Virus record (IMG/VR): IMGVR_UViG_3300008114_000003
Span: 1-64,000 of that record
Source: a virus
DNA length: 64,000 nt
Direction: 5' to 3' (one strand)
The notes beneath the pieces are model-generated. The model had not been told where the DNA came from. It ran no database searches and saw nothing but the letters and a program-made list of their open reading frames with translations. Shown piece by piece: positions 1 to 7,694 of the stretch (position 1 is its first letter; every line of letters starts with the position of its first letter). A program made the position numbers and the translations under genes.

Positions 1-23
1 ATTTTATAAAGTGAATTTTTAAT

Positions 24-35
24 TTTAATATATAA
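24..35 (+). promoter_or_regulatory. TTTAATATATAA element, short spacing
   Basis: TTTAATATATAA lies 3 bases before the ATG at 39. The same element precedes many genes in the window at either 3-4 or 17-22 bases from the start. It could be a phage late promoter (compare T4 TATAAATA) or part of an A/U-rich translation start. The sequence alone does not separate these. Confidence 0.5.
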
Positions 36-38
36 TAT

Positions 39-1037
39 ATGATTAAGAAATATTTAGAATTCATTAATGAGTCTTTTAGTAAAAATAGAGAAGATTTTAA
101 CTCATTAGGTGAATGGGTTGAGTATTTATATTCAACTTTAGAAGGTGATGATTTAGAATATATCAAAAATATAGTAAATAGAGAATTTAATATTAGTAGA
201 GAAGATGATTTGAGTGATATACCTTCTGATATTAGATTATCAAATGCGATTAACATATTAGATGATAATACTAAAAATGAAATAGAATCATTAATAAAAG
301 ATTTTATTGATAATGGTATACAGGAGAAAGAAACTAATGTAGAATTTTCAACTGATTTAGAACCCCTAACTGAATCAGAAATTACTATGGCTGGTAAAAA
401 CATTTTCACATCATTTTTAAAGTGTTTAACAGCACTTGGTCAAAAAGATGTCTTACCAAATAATGAAAAATTACCAGATGACTATCTTTTTTATTTTTTA
501 TTCGAATTAAATTCAGATGATGTTAAATCTATATTTAATAGATTTTCATCACTTAAAAGATATGTAAATGATGTACCATATGATAGAAATGAGATTGAAC
601 TTTATTATGGTATTAAAGATAATGGTTTGTTTGAATATGGTATTGTTAATCAACCAATAGGACAATTTAAATTATCAACAAGTGTTATAAAATGGATTCT
701 TGGTTTAGATCTTAAATCAGCTTATAATCTTAAAAAGAGCTTAGTAAACTTTAATTTTAATGAATTGATGTTAATTAGTAAAATTAAAAAAGATTTAACT
801 AGTTTCAATCCAGGTTTCTTTGATAAGAAATCAAAAGTGTGTGTAAGTGATAGAGTAATATCTATTGGTTATTATAACATTGGTACTTGGGATAATGGTC
901 AATTAGACTTAGGAGAATATGAAAATATAAAACAAAACTTTAATAACTGGATTATAAATAAAAAATGGTCTGATAAAGTACAATATAATGTTAAACCAAA
1001 CAATTCTTGGGTTTATTTCAACTTAAAATTAAAATAA
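39..1037 (+). CDS. Hypothetical protein with T4-like capsid-targeting N-terminus
   Basis: A 332-residue protein of unknown function. It begins MIKKYLEFINES, which closely matches the T4 capsid-targeting sequence MKTYQEFIAEA, including a candidate prohead-protease site after INE (consensus L/I-x-E). By analogy it may be packaged in the head and injected. The rest is acidic and mostly helical in look, with an aromatic C-terminal part (NIGTWDNGQLDLGEY and NNSWVYFNLKLK). I do not recognise an enzymatic motif. The start is well supported by the tag and by the TTTAATATATAA element 3 bases upstream. The next gene follows after 4 bases. Confidence 0.8.
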   Translation: MIKKYLEFINESFSKNREDFNSLGEWVEYLYSTLEGDDLEYIKNIVNREFNISREDDLSDIPSDIRLSNAINILDDNTKNEIESLIKDFIDNGIQEKETNVEFSTDLEPLTESEITMAGKNIFTSFLKCLTALGQKDVLPNNEKLPDDYLFYFLFELNSDDVKSIFNRFSSLKRYVNDVPYDRNEIELYYGIKDNGLFEYGIVNQPIGQFKLSTSVIKWILGLDLKSAYNLKKSLVNFNFNELMLISKIKKDLTSFNPGFFDKKSKVCVSDRVISIGYYNIGTWDNGQLDLGEYENIKQNFNNWIINKKWSDKVQYNVKPNNSWVYFNLKLK

Positions 1038-1041
1038 AATT

Positions 1042-1323
1042 ATGAAATATTTAAAAAAATTTAAAGAAGGTTTTGACTATAATAAAGATTGGGAAGATAT
1101 GTCAAAAGAAGAAAGAGAAGAAACTGGTATTCCTGCTTATAGAAACGTAGAAGATGATATTGATTTCATTATTACTAAAATTAAGGAAAAATATCCAAAA
1201 GGAGAGGTAAATGATAAATCAGACTTGATTGATATGATTGTTTGGTTTGAGGAGGAATTTCAAAGAGATATTAAAGATGAAGATAAAGTTATTGATATAC
1301 TAACACATGAATATAACTTATAA
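1042..1323 (+). CDS. Small hypothetical protein, weak capsid-tag-like start
   Basis: A 93-residue acidic protein beginning MKYLKKFKEGF, a weaker version of the MKxIKLFEAF tag seen elsewhere in the window; it lacks a clean (L/I)xE site. The body is rich in D, E and K (for example DMSKEEREETGIP) and looks helical. It is cotranscribed with the preceding tagged gene (4-base gap) and is followed at once by a terminator hairpin. Function unknown. Confidence 0.7.
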   Translation: MKYLKKFKEGFDYNKDWEDMSKEEREETGIPAYRNVEDDIDFIITKIKEKYPKGEVNDKSDLIDMIVWFEEEFQRDIKDEDKVIDILTHEYNL

Positions 1324-1333
1324 ACATTTAACT

Positions 1334-1365
1334 AAAACTTTTCTATAAAAAGAAAAGTTTTTTTG
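1334..1365 (+). terminator. Rho-independent terminator
   Basis: Inverted repeat AAAACTTTTC (1334-1343) and GAAAAGTTTT (1352-1361) followed by a T run. It closes the transcription unit that ends with the 93-residue gene. Confidence 0.75.
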
Positions 1366-1368
1366 TTT

Positions 1369-1755
1369 ATGGAAAAACCAAATAAAGAAGAATTAATGAA
1401 AAAATGGGCACCTATTTTAAATAATATTGGTGTCACTGGATCAAAAGCCGATTGGATGGCTGAATATGCTGAACTACATTCAAATACAAAAATTGAAGAA
1501 AATACAACATCACCAGGTGGAACTTCAGAAGAAGAAATGGAAAGAATTAAAAATGAAGTTAAAGCTGAAAATCGTGATAGAATAATAGAATCTTTAATCG
1601 AAGATAAGGAATATAAAGAAATGGATATTACTGAACACCCTGATTATAAAGGACCGGTTGGTACTCTATTTCACTTGGATTTTAAATACGGAGACGATAC
1701 TGATGATGAAGAAGTTAAAAGAAGTGTTAAAACACTTGGTAAGAAGAAAAAGTAA
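1369..1755 (+). CDS. Hypothetical acidic protein, 128 aa
   Basis: Unknown function. I choose the ATG at 1369 (MEKPNKEELMKKW) rather than the in-frame TTG six bases earlier, which sits in the terminator T run. The N-terminal part (LMKKWAPILNNIGVTGSKADWMAEYAE, positions 1396-1476) resembles short helical segments of phage head-completion or scaffold-type proteins, but this is only a resemblance. The C-terminus is charged and ends in a lysine run. The 3' end overlaps the next gene. Confidence 0.7.
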   Translation: MEKPNKEELMKKWAPILNNIGVTGSKADWMAEYAELHSNTKIEENTTSPGGTSEEEMERIKNEVKAENRDRIIESLIEDKEYKEMDITEHPDYKGPVGTLFHLDFKYGDDTDDEEVKRSVKTLGKKKK

Positions 1756-1903
1756 TTATAAAAAATTTTCTATAAAGATTGATGAAAAAACTGGAGAGGT
1801 TGACTTATCAGGTCATTTTATATCTTTCAATAACTATTGGTTTCCATACAACCCAAGACATGATAAAAGAAGAGTAAAAATTAAAAAAATTTATGATAAA
1901 TAA
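1703..1903 (+). CDS. Small basic hypothetical protein
   Basis: An ORF of about 66 residues starting at one of two adjacent ATGs (1703 or 1706), overlapping the previous gene by about 50 bases and the next by 11. The distinctive part lies after 1755: KKFSIKIDEKTGEVDLSGHF followed by NNYWFPYNPRHDKRRVKI. The region reads as coding and fills the gap between two good genes, but the start is uncertain. Function unknown. Confidence 0.55.
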   Translation: MMKKLKEVLKHLVRRKSNYKKFSIKIDEKTGEVDLSGHFISFNNYWFPYNPRHDKRRVKIKKIYDK

Positions 1904-2156
1904 AATAGTGGAGTTTGTAAAAAGTCTCTTTGTTAAGAAAAAGAAGAAAAATGTATGGGAGGATATAACTGGTATGTTACAAACATTCGAAAGAAGAAAT
2001 AAAATTGCTAAATTGTATGGTAAGAAATCACCGACATATCCGATTCCATATCGTAAGACTTTTTATATTCCAATAGGTGAGTTAGATAAAAATAAGGCTC
2101 AAAAAGAGATAAGTAAACTAATCTCTTCTTATAAAGAAGATATATTTAAAAAATAA
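1893..2156 (+). CDS. Small basic hypothetical protein, 87 aa
   Basis: Begins MINKIVEFVKSLFVKKKKKN, an amphipathic or basic N-terminus. It then has WEDITGMLQTFERRNKIAKL and FYIPIGELDKNKAQKEIS. The second segment is faintly like the FYVDVGNLPKxKAEQY segment of T4-type portal proteins, but the gene is far too short to be a portal. I treat it as unknown. The start overlaps the previous gene by 11 bases, suggesting coupling. Confidence 0.65.
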   Translation: MINKIVEFVKSLFVKKKKKNVWEDITGMLQTFERRNKIAKLYGKKSPTYPIPYRKTFYIPIGELDKNKAQKEISKLISSYKEDIFKK

Positions 2157-2189
2157 AAAATAGAGACATGAGGTGATTATATATACATT

Positions 2190-2525
2190 ATGATAAATGT
2201 ATATTTAATCTCATCAGAATTTGGAGGTAAAAAACTTTATAAAATAGGTTACACAAAAAGAAGTATAAATGAAAGAATGAAAGAATTCAAAACTGGTAAT
2301 GCTTCTGACCTAAAAATAGAAAAGTCATTTCATTCAAAGTGGGGGACTAAAATAGAAGCACATCTTCATAAGAAGTTTAAAGCTTGTAAAGTAAGTGGGG
2401 AGTGGTTTGATTTAGAAAAAGAAGATATTGATAATTTTGAAACTTATTGTCAAATAGTACATAATAATTTAGAGATTATCGAAAAAAATAATACTTACTT
2501 CATAGATAGAGGTGGTAGATTTTAA
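2190..2525 (+). CDS. GIY-YIG-superfamily nuclease (T5orf172/Mug113-like)
   Basis: A 111-residue single-domain protein. It shows the GIY-YIG arrangement: an N-terminal VYLISSE strand, then LYKIGYT, then an arginine in the helix SINERMKEFKTG, a KIEAHLHKKF helix, and the late GEWFDL motif, which is typical of the T5orf172 or Mug113 branch. It would be a small DNA endonuclease, possibly mobile, without an extra DNA-binding domain. ATTATATATAC lies 3 bases before the ATG. It sits alone between hypothetical genes. Confidence 0.75.
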   Translation: MINVYLISSEFGGKKLYKIGYTKRSINERMKEFKTGNASDLKIEKSFHSKWGTKIEAHLHKKFKACKVSGEWFDLEKEDIDNFETYCQIVHNNLEIIEKNNTYFIDRGGRF

Positions 2526-2541
2526 AAAATAAATAATTTGT

Positions 2542-2814
2542 ATGAACTCAATGAAAGAAATCGCAATTAGAGATTATATTTCTAAAATAAATTTTAAAGT
2601 AGATGATTGGAAATTATCTCAAATCAAGGAAGATATGAGAAGATTTTTAGGTGAAGAGCCAGGTATTGATGTAGTTTACAAAAAAGATGTAATGGTAAAC
2701 GAATTTACTGGTGAAGCGAGAGAGTTTAAAGATGTTGATAAAATATCAATTATCTTCACAGACTTAGATAATAGATTTAAAAAGATTGAATTTATTATTG
2801 ATGAAAAATTGTAA
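2542..2814 (+). CDS. Hypothetical protein, 90 aa
   Basis: Unknown function. It is an acidic alpha/beta-like small protein (MNSMKEIAIRDYISKINFKV at the start, KISIIFTDLDNRFKKIEFII near the end). It sits 16 bases after the GIY-YIG gene and 8 bases before the next gene, so is probably cotranscribed with both. No motif recognised. Confidence 0.65.
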   Translation: MNSMKEIAIRDYISKINFKVDDWKLSQIKEDMRRFLGEEPGIDVVYKKDVMVNEFTGEAREFKDVDKISIIFTDLDNRFKKIEFIIDEKL

Positions 2815-2822
2815 TAATTATA

Positions 2823-3059
2823 ATGAATGATAAAATTGGAAAATATTTTTTAGATTTAAATAAAATACACAAATTAGAAGATAAAGAAGAAAGACAGGCA
2901 ATTCACACCTACTATAAAGATATGTTATATGCTTATGGTGATGGTAGAAATGAAATGGCTGAGTCCATTAAGTGGACTTTAATTAATTCTGGTTATTTAT
3001 TAAATAATGATCAGATTAAAAGAGATGAAAAAATAAATGATATTTTAAATGGAGATTAA
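2823..3059 (+). CDS. Hypothetical protein, 78 aa
   Basis: A small helical, charged protein (LEDKEERQAIHTYYKDMLYA in the middle). Its last codons overlap the start of the following gene by 11 bases (the ATG lies in AATGGAGATTAA), an arrangement typical of translational coupling. No recognisable function. Confidence 0.65.
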   Translation: MNDKIGKYFLDLNKIHKLEDKEERQAIHTYYKDMLYAYGDGRNEMAESIKWTLINSGYLLNNDQIKRDEKINDILNGD

Positions 3060-3423
3060 AGCCGATATAGTAGATTATATGGGTAAATATGAAAATGGTG
3101 TCTTGGTATTAATTAGTCTAAATATAGATAATAAATTTTACGAAGGTACCATTTTTTATTCAGATAAAAATATTGTCTTAACGACTGATGAAACAGTTGA
3201 AGATGTAATTGGCATGAATATAGAATTATGGGATGGATATAAAGACTTATTAGAAAGTATTTTAAAAAAATTAATTCCATATGAAGAAATATCTAAAAGA
3301 TTGGATGAAGTTGACTTTGAAAAATATGTTTCATATTACGAAGAAGACTTAGGTAAAATTGTTTTAGATGAAGTAAAACCGGAGGAAATAATAACAGCAA
3401 CTAACTCAAACTTATTTCAATAA
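3049..3423 (+). CDS. Hypothetical protein, 124 aa
   Basis: An acidic protein with a beta-rich N-terminal half (VLVLISLNIDNKFYEGTIFY) and a helical C-terminal half. It is the last small gene before the split gp46 locus and is separated from it by a 32-base AT-rich gap. Function not recognised. Confidence 0.65.
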   Translation: MEIKADIVDYMGKYENGVLVLISLNIDNKFYEGTIFYSDKNIVLTTDETVEDVIGMNIELWDGYKDLLESILKKLIPYEEISKRLDEVDFEKYVSYYEEDLGKIVLDEVKPEEIITATNSNLFQ

Positions 3424-3455
3424 AATTAGTATAATTTAAAAATTATTTTTATATT

Positions 3456-3755
3456 ATGCTGATTAGCGAAATTGGAATTAGAGGTTTTAAATCATTCGGA
3501 AATAATGAACAAGTCGTAAAATTAAATACAGAAAAAGGAGAACTTATCTTACTAGTTGGAAACAACGGAAATGGAAAATCTGTTGTTGATAAAACTGAGA
3601 TTGAGATAAAATTTTCAATAGATAATTTGAATATAGATGATTTTTGTACTTTTTTGGAAATAATGGATGGGGGAAAGGAATATATTGAATATATAAAAGA
3701 AAATAATTATTCTTTATATGAGCAATATATTAAAAAACAAAAATCAATTAGATAA
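3456..3755 (+). CDS. gp46-like SbcC/Rad50 ATPase, N-terminal fragment plus split-intein N part
   Basis: Residues 1-41 are the start of an SMC-type ATPase of the T4 gp46 (SbcC/Rad50) family: SEIGIRGFKSFG, then Walker A as GNNGNGK. At residue 42 the reading changes to SVVDKTEIEIKF and 58 intein-like residues follow before the stop. The C-terminal partner at 5246 resumes gp46 with SSFLSSFEYTLYG directly after an intein ending (LSHN). Joining the exteins recreates GNNGNGKSSF, an exact Walker A. The protein would provide the N-extein and a Ser1-type IntN containing block A. The recombination exonuclease would need trans-splicing to work. Confidence 0.85.
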   Translation: MLISEIGIRGFKSFGNNEQVVKLNTEKGELILLVGNNGNGKSVVDKTEIEIKFSIDNLNIDDFCTFLEIMDGGKEYIEYIKENNYSLYEQYIKKQKSIR

Positions 3756-5614
3756 TTATCTAATTGATTTTCACCCAGATAAAAAAAATGAGATCTTAAA
3801 TCTATTTAAAGATTTTAATTTTGAATGTGGGAAGACCTCATTTATATCAAAAATGAAGTCTTTAATAGGAATGCCAAAGTTTGGTAAAAAAACTCTAATA
3901 TATTGGTTAAGTAGAGGCTGGGATGAAGAAACCGCTAAAATAAAAAGAGTACCAACAATTAAAAATGTTGAAACATCTCCTATGAATATAAATTTTTGGT
4001 TAAAAAGGGGATTTAGTTTAGAAGATTCTGAATATAAAATAAAATCTCAACGAAAAATGAACAAGGAATATTGGATGGAGAGAGGATATACATTGGAAAA
4101 TTCTATAATAAAGTCAAATGAGTTTCAGAAAAATAGTAATAGTTGTTTTATATCAAAATTGGAAAATGATGTGGAGTTTAGAGAAATTATATCATCAAAA
4201 AGAAGTAATAATATAAATTACTGGATAAACAAAGGTTTTAATTTAGAAGAATCTAAAATTAAATTATCTAATAGACAATCAACATTTTCATTAGAAAAGT
4301 GTATTTCTAAATATGGATCCGATGAAGGTAAAAGAATTTGGTCAGAACGCCAAAATAAATGGCGAAAATCTTTGATGGAATCCGATTACAATGGAATCGA
4401 TGATAAAGATTCTAGATCCATAGAACATTTTAAAAATAAGTATGGTGATATTTGGTTGGAAAAGTATATAGAAACTACATCATTTAAAGATAAAGAAGAT
4501 ATTAGATATCTATTATCATTTGAGAATTATAAAGATATGATAATAACTCTTATAAATGATAATTTAACTTTAGCTAAAATAAGTTATAGACTTAATTATT
4601 CAGTATTATATGAAATATACAATACGAATAAAGAAGATATGTATTCATTTCTTTTGGAAAATTATGAAAAAACTTATGGAACTCCATCATATTATGAAAA
4701 AATGTATGGTGATAAATGGGTAGATGAGTTTATAAAATCTAATAATTTTAAAGATAAAGAAGATATTGTTTTTTTATTATCTTTTGATAATTATTTTAAA
4801 TTAGTAGATTATTTAATGGAAAACTTTAGTATAACTGATATTGTTTTAAAAATAAAAAAAGTTATAGTATCATATTTTTATAAAACTACTTATGAAAAAA
4901 TGTTTGAATATCTAATGTCTGTTAATCCAAGTATAAAATGCAAATATGGTTACATGAGATATTATAATAATCATCTTTGTAGAAGTTCCGGTGAGTATAT
5001 GATTGCTAAATTTTTAAAATATAATGAAATTTCATATAAGTACGAAAAATTATATCCAAATTCTAAAAAAAGATGTGATTTTTATTTAATTGATCATGAT
5101 ATTTATATAGAATATACAGGTATGTATAAAATCAAAAAACACAATGATAAATATAATGAAAAAAAATCATTTTGTATTGATAATAATATTAAACATTTTT
5201 TTTCAAACAATATAGAAGAAATAGAAAATAAAATAAAAAGTATATATGGAATTTAAAATAGATCTAAAAAGGCTGAATATTCTAAATAATAAACTGTCTA
5301 TCATCAATAAAGGTGTTAAAGTAAATACTCCAAATGGTTGGAAAAATATAAAAGAAATTGGTATAACATCACCTAATTCCGAAAAAATAATAATAAAAAC
5401 AAAGGATTTTGAATTGATTGGTTCTCCAAATCACAGAGTTAAATATTTAGAAAATTGGATTTTCTTAAAAAATCTAAAAATAGGTGATTTTATAAATACT
5501 AAAAATGGTGTACAGACTATTTTATCAATATTAAAAGATGATAAAAGAGAAGATTTATGGGATATTGAAGTAGATGGTCATGAATACTATTCTAATGGAA
5601 TATTAAGTCATAAT
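3579..5614 (+). mobile_element. Atypically split intein with inserted endonuclease gene
   Basis: Intein boundaries are Ser42 of the first ORF (codon 3579-3581) and the His-Asn pair ending at 5614. IntN is 58 residues (3579-3752) and IntC 123 residues (5246-5614). IntC contains NTPNGWKNIKEI, the block B-like SPNHRV, block F-like DIEVDGHEYYSNG and block G LSHN followed by Ser+1. The three ORFs lie in three different frames, and the middle endonuclease gene overlaps the first by 38 bases and the last by 11. This fits the fractured-gene arrangement known from environmental phages (split intein plus Vsr-like homing endonuclease), but the split here lies before block B rather than between B and F. 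Confidence 0.8.
3718..5256 (+). CDS. Free-standing homing endonuclease, PD-(D/E)XK or Vsr-like, between intein halves
   Basis: A 512-residue protein. The N-terminal 200 residues hold about four repeats of a YWxxRGxxxEES pattern (WLSRGWDEETAKIK, WLKRGFSLEDSEYK, WMERGYTLENSIIK, WINKGFNLEESKIK), probable DNA-binding units. A larger unit is duplicated further on (KYGDIWLEKYIETTSFKDKE and MYGDKWVDEFIKSNNFKDKE). The C-terminal 90 residues carry the nuclease core: SSGEYMIAKFL, YEKLYP, RCDFYLIDHDIYIEYTG, compatible with a PD-(D/E)XK or Vsr-like (EDxHD) fold. It would cut intein-less gp46 alleles and spread the insertion. The start ATG at 3718 lies inside the first ORF. Confidence 0.75.
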   Translation: MSNILKNKNQLDNYLIDFHPDKKNEILNLFKDFNFECGKTSFISKMKSLIGMPKFGKKTLIYWLSRGWDEETAKIKRVPTIKNVETSPMNINFWLKRGFSLEDSEYKIKSQRKMNKEYWMERGYTLENSIIKSNEFQKNSNSCFISKLENDVEFREIISSKRSNNINYWINKGFNLEESKIKLSNRQSTFSLEKCISKYGSDEGKRIWSERQNKWRKSLMESDYNGIDDKDSRSIEHFKNKYGDIWLEKYIETTSFKDKEDIRYLLSFENYKDMIITLINDNLTLAKISYRLNYSVLYEIYNTNKEDMYSFLLENYEKTYGTPSYYEKMYGDKWVDEFIKSNNFKDKEDIVFLLSFDNYFKLVDYLMENFSITDIVLKIKKVIVSYFYKTTYEKMFEYLMSVNPSIKCKYGYMRYYNNHLCRSSGEYMIAKFLKYNEISYKYEKLYPNSKKRCDFYLIDHDIYIEYTGMYKIKKHNDKYNEKKSFCIDNNIKHFFSNNIEEIENKIKSIYGI

Positions 5615-7204
5615 TCATCATTTCTATCTTCCTTTGAATATACACTTTATGGTAAAGTAAGAGGTGGCCGTCAAAAAAAATGGTCTACTTTATCAACTCT
5701 CCCAAATAGAATTAATGGTGAATTATTAAATAGAATTTCATTCAATTCTAACGGTGTTGATGTTGAAATCAAAAGAGGTATTTCACCAAATAAGTTGGAA
5801 CTTTGGGAAAACGGAGTTCACAATGAAAGAGCTGGTAAATCAAATATAGATGAAAAGATTGAAAAGTATGTAGGTATGGATATTGAAACATTCAAATCTT
5901 TTATATCTATGTCTATAAATGACTTCAAAAACTTTATATCTCTTTCAAATGAAGAAAAACAACTACTTTTAGATAAACTTTTTAACTTAGAAGTAATCAA
6001 TATCTTAAATAGTATTTTAAAAGATATAAACAAGTCAAATAAAACAAGAATGGCTTCTTTAAACTCTGAAATAAATACTTTAGAAGAGTCTATTGAATCA
6101 ATTCAAAGATCAATTGATAAAACTATTAAACTTTCAATTGAAAAAGAAAAATTAAATCTACAAGCTGATATTGATCGTCTTATGGAAGAAATGAATTCTA
6201 AAAAGGAAGATTATAAAGCTCTTAAAGAAAAAGTAGAAAAGATTAAAGAAAAAGAGGAAATTTTATCAAATGAAATTGAAAATGAAAAAAAACAATACAT
6301 TAATATCCAAAATGATATTCGTAATACACAGAAAGAGATCGATCTTTATGACTCTGGTAAATGTCCCACTTGTAGAACAGATTTTAATTCTGATTACTAC
6401 TCTTCTTTAAGACAATCACTTGTTGAGAAAAAAGAGGGTTTTGAAAAAATTAAGACTGAAATAGACGAGAATATCAAAAATATAAAAGAGAAGCAACTTA
6501 AACTGAAAGAAATTTCAACTAAAACAAATGAAACATTCAGCGAAATGAGTTTCTTTTTAAAGAACTGTAAAACTCAAATTGATCAACTAACTAAAAAGAA
6601 AGAACTTGAACAAGTTGATAACTTACCAAATGTTGACGAGTTTAAAAAATCAATTGAAGAGTTAGAAGAAAAAATGTCTTTTAGTAAAGATAATGTTACA
6701 GTTTGTAAAGATAAAGAATTATACTATAAAGAACTATCTAGAATATTTGGTGAAGATGGTGTTAAAAAGTCAATTATTGCTGGTATTATTAAACCACTTA
6801 ACCACTTTATACATGAGAATATAACTAAGATGGGTATTGCTTTTGATGTTAAGTTGGATGAAACATTTACAGCGGAAATCAGACAATTTGGTTCACCAAT
6901 TGAAAGTGATTCATTATCTACTGGTGAGAATAAAAAAGTAAACATTGCTATTTTAATTGCTTACTTAAAGTTAATCCGAACTAAACGACATATCAATATT
7001 TTGTTCTTAGACGAGGTTTTCTCTTCAATTGATATCGAAGGTATAGATTCTATTTTAACACTCTTAAAATCGTTCGCAAACGAGTATAACATAAATATAT
7101 TTGTTGTACACCATGCTATCTTAAATCAAGAAATGTTCGATAGAATTTTAAAAATAAACAAAGATGTTTTCTCAACAATTGAGGAGGTAAACTTCTTAGA
7201 CTAA
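5246..7204 (+). CDS. Split-intein C part plus gp46-like SbcC/Rad50 ATPase C-terminal fragment
   Basis: Residues 1-123 are IntC, ending DIEVDGHEYYSNG then LSHN. The C-extein starts at Ser (5615) and gives 529 residues, so spliced gp46 would be about 570 residues, close to T4 gp46. Visible features are a long coiled coil, a Rad50-type zinc hook CPTC near residue 372, an ABC signature SLSTGENKK, Walker B ILFLDE followed by VFSSID, and the switch histidine in FVVHHA. With a gp47 nuclease subunit (not seen here) it should resect DNA ends for recombination-dependent replication. All catalytic parts are intact, arguing against decay. Confidence 0.88.
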   Translation: MEFKIDLKRLNILNNKLSIINKGVKVNTPNGWKNIKEIGITSPNSEKIIIKTKDFELIGSPNHRVKYLENWIFLKNLKIGDFINTKNGVQTILSILKDDKREDLWDIEVDGHEYYSNGILSHNSSFLSSFEYTLYGKVRGGRQKKWSTLSTLPNRINGELLNRISFNSNGVDVEIKRGISPNKLELWENGVHNERAGKSNIDEKIEKYVGMDIETFKSFISMSINDFKNFISLSNEEKQLLLDKLFNLEVINILNSILKDINKSNKTRMASLNSEINTLEESIESIQRSIDKTIKLSIEKEKLNLQADIDRLMEEMNSKKEDYKALKEKVEKIKEKEEILSNEIENEKKQYINIQNDIRNTQKEIDLYDSGKCPTCRTDFNSDYYSSLRQSLVEKKEGFEKIKTEIDENIKNIKEKQLKLKEISTKTNETFSEMSFFLKNCKTQIDQLTKKKELEQVDNLPNVDEFKKSIEELEEKMSFSKDNVTVCKDKELYYKELSRIFGEDGVKKSIIAGIIKPLNHFIHENITKMGIAFDVKLDETFTAEIRQFGSPIESDSLSTGENKKVNIAILIAYLKLIRTKRHINILFLDEVFSSIDIEGIDSILTLLKSFANEYNINIFVVHHAILNQEMFDRILKINKDVFSTIEEVNFLD

Positions 7205-7219
7205 AAAATAATAATAGTT

Positions 7220-7504
7220 ATGGCAAATATTTTGGGAAGTTGTAGTACAAGTACATCTAGTTATGGTATTGGAACTAATAGTGTTGTAGGTGGGTATAAT
7301 AATATCGTAATTGGTAATAGCAACACTATTACAGGTTATTCTTGGGTTGATAAGACAACTTCAATTCAGGAATATATAGAGTTCGGTTTGAAACTAATGG
7401 GTATAGATTTATCTTTTGAAGATTTTAATAATATGACTGAAACTGAAAGAACAGCATTTATGAGAAATCACAGATTAGATAATTTATTAAAAAATAAAGA
7501 ATAA
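7220..7504 (+). CDS. Hypothetical protein with beta-roll-like N-terminus
   Basis: 94 residues. The first third (GIGTNSVVGGYNNIVIGNSN) has the spaced G-N pattern of YadA-head or trimeric adhesin beta-roll repeats. The rest is helical and ends MRNHRLDNLLKNKE, a variant of the R-x-x-x-L-x-x-L C-terminal motif found on other small proteins here. A structural or fibre-accessory role is possible but not shown. It sits 15 bases after gp46 and 1 base before the next gene. Confidence 0.6.
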   Translation: MANILGSCSTSTSSYGIGTNSVVGGYNNIVIGNSNTITGYSWVDKTTSIQEYIEFGLKLMGIDLSFEDFNNMTETERTAFMRNHRLDNLLKNKE

Positions 7505-7505
7505 T

Positions 7506-7694
7506 ATGTTAATAGTTGAAGTAGATAAAAGTGGTATTGAAAGAGCACTTAAAAAACTTAAAAAGAAGTGGGATAAAAACAAAATGATTAAAGAGTTAAG
7601 ATCTCGAAAAGAATTTATTAAAAACACTGATAAAAAAAGAGCAGCTAAAAGTAGAGCAGCTTATATTGAGAAAAAATATAGAAGTCAAGACTAA
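7506..7694 (+). CDS. Small highly basic protein, 62 aa
   Basis: Rich in lysine and arginine (RALKKLKKKWDKNKMIKELR). The pattern and size resemble bacterial ribosomal protein S21 (bS21: short, basic, helical, with an RRE-FIKN-like core, here LRSRKEFIKN). Phage-encoded bS21 homologues are known, especially in phages of Bacteroidota and other environmental hosts, so this is a plausible S21-like protein that could join host ribosomes. The next gene (DnaJ-like) overlaps the stop by 1 base. Confidence 0.55.
   Translation: MLIVEVDKSGIERALKKLKKKWDKNKMIKELRSRKEFIKNTDKKRAAKSRAAYIEKKYRSQD

Noticed and set aside
1369-1903. Programmed frameshift joining the 128-residue gene to the downstream ORF at GAAGAAAAAGTAA
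   Set aside because: The downstream frame is +1 relative to the first, not -1, and the A-rich stretch is not a clear +1 slip site. Two overlapping genes explain the region more simply.
1893-2156. Portal protein remnant
   Set aside because: Only a short weak resemblance in FYIPIGELDKNKAQ; length and context do not support a portal.
3456-7204. gp46 broken by a sequencing error or by a group I intron
   Set aside because: The break falls exactly on intein residues (Ser1 and His-Asn-Ser), the middle ORF has an intact nuclease, and the three frames are all open. No intron structure is needed or seen.
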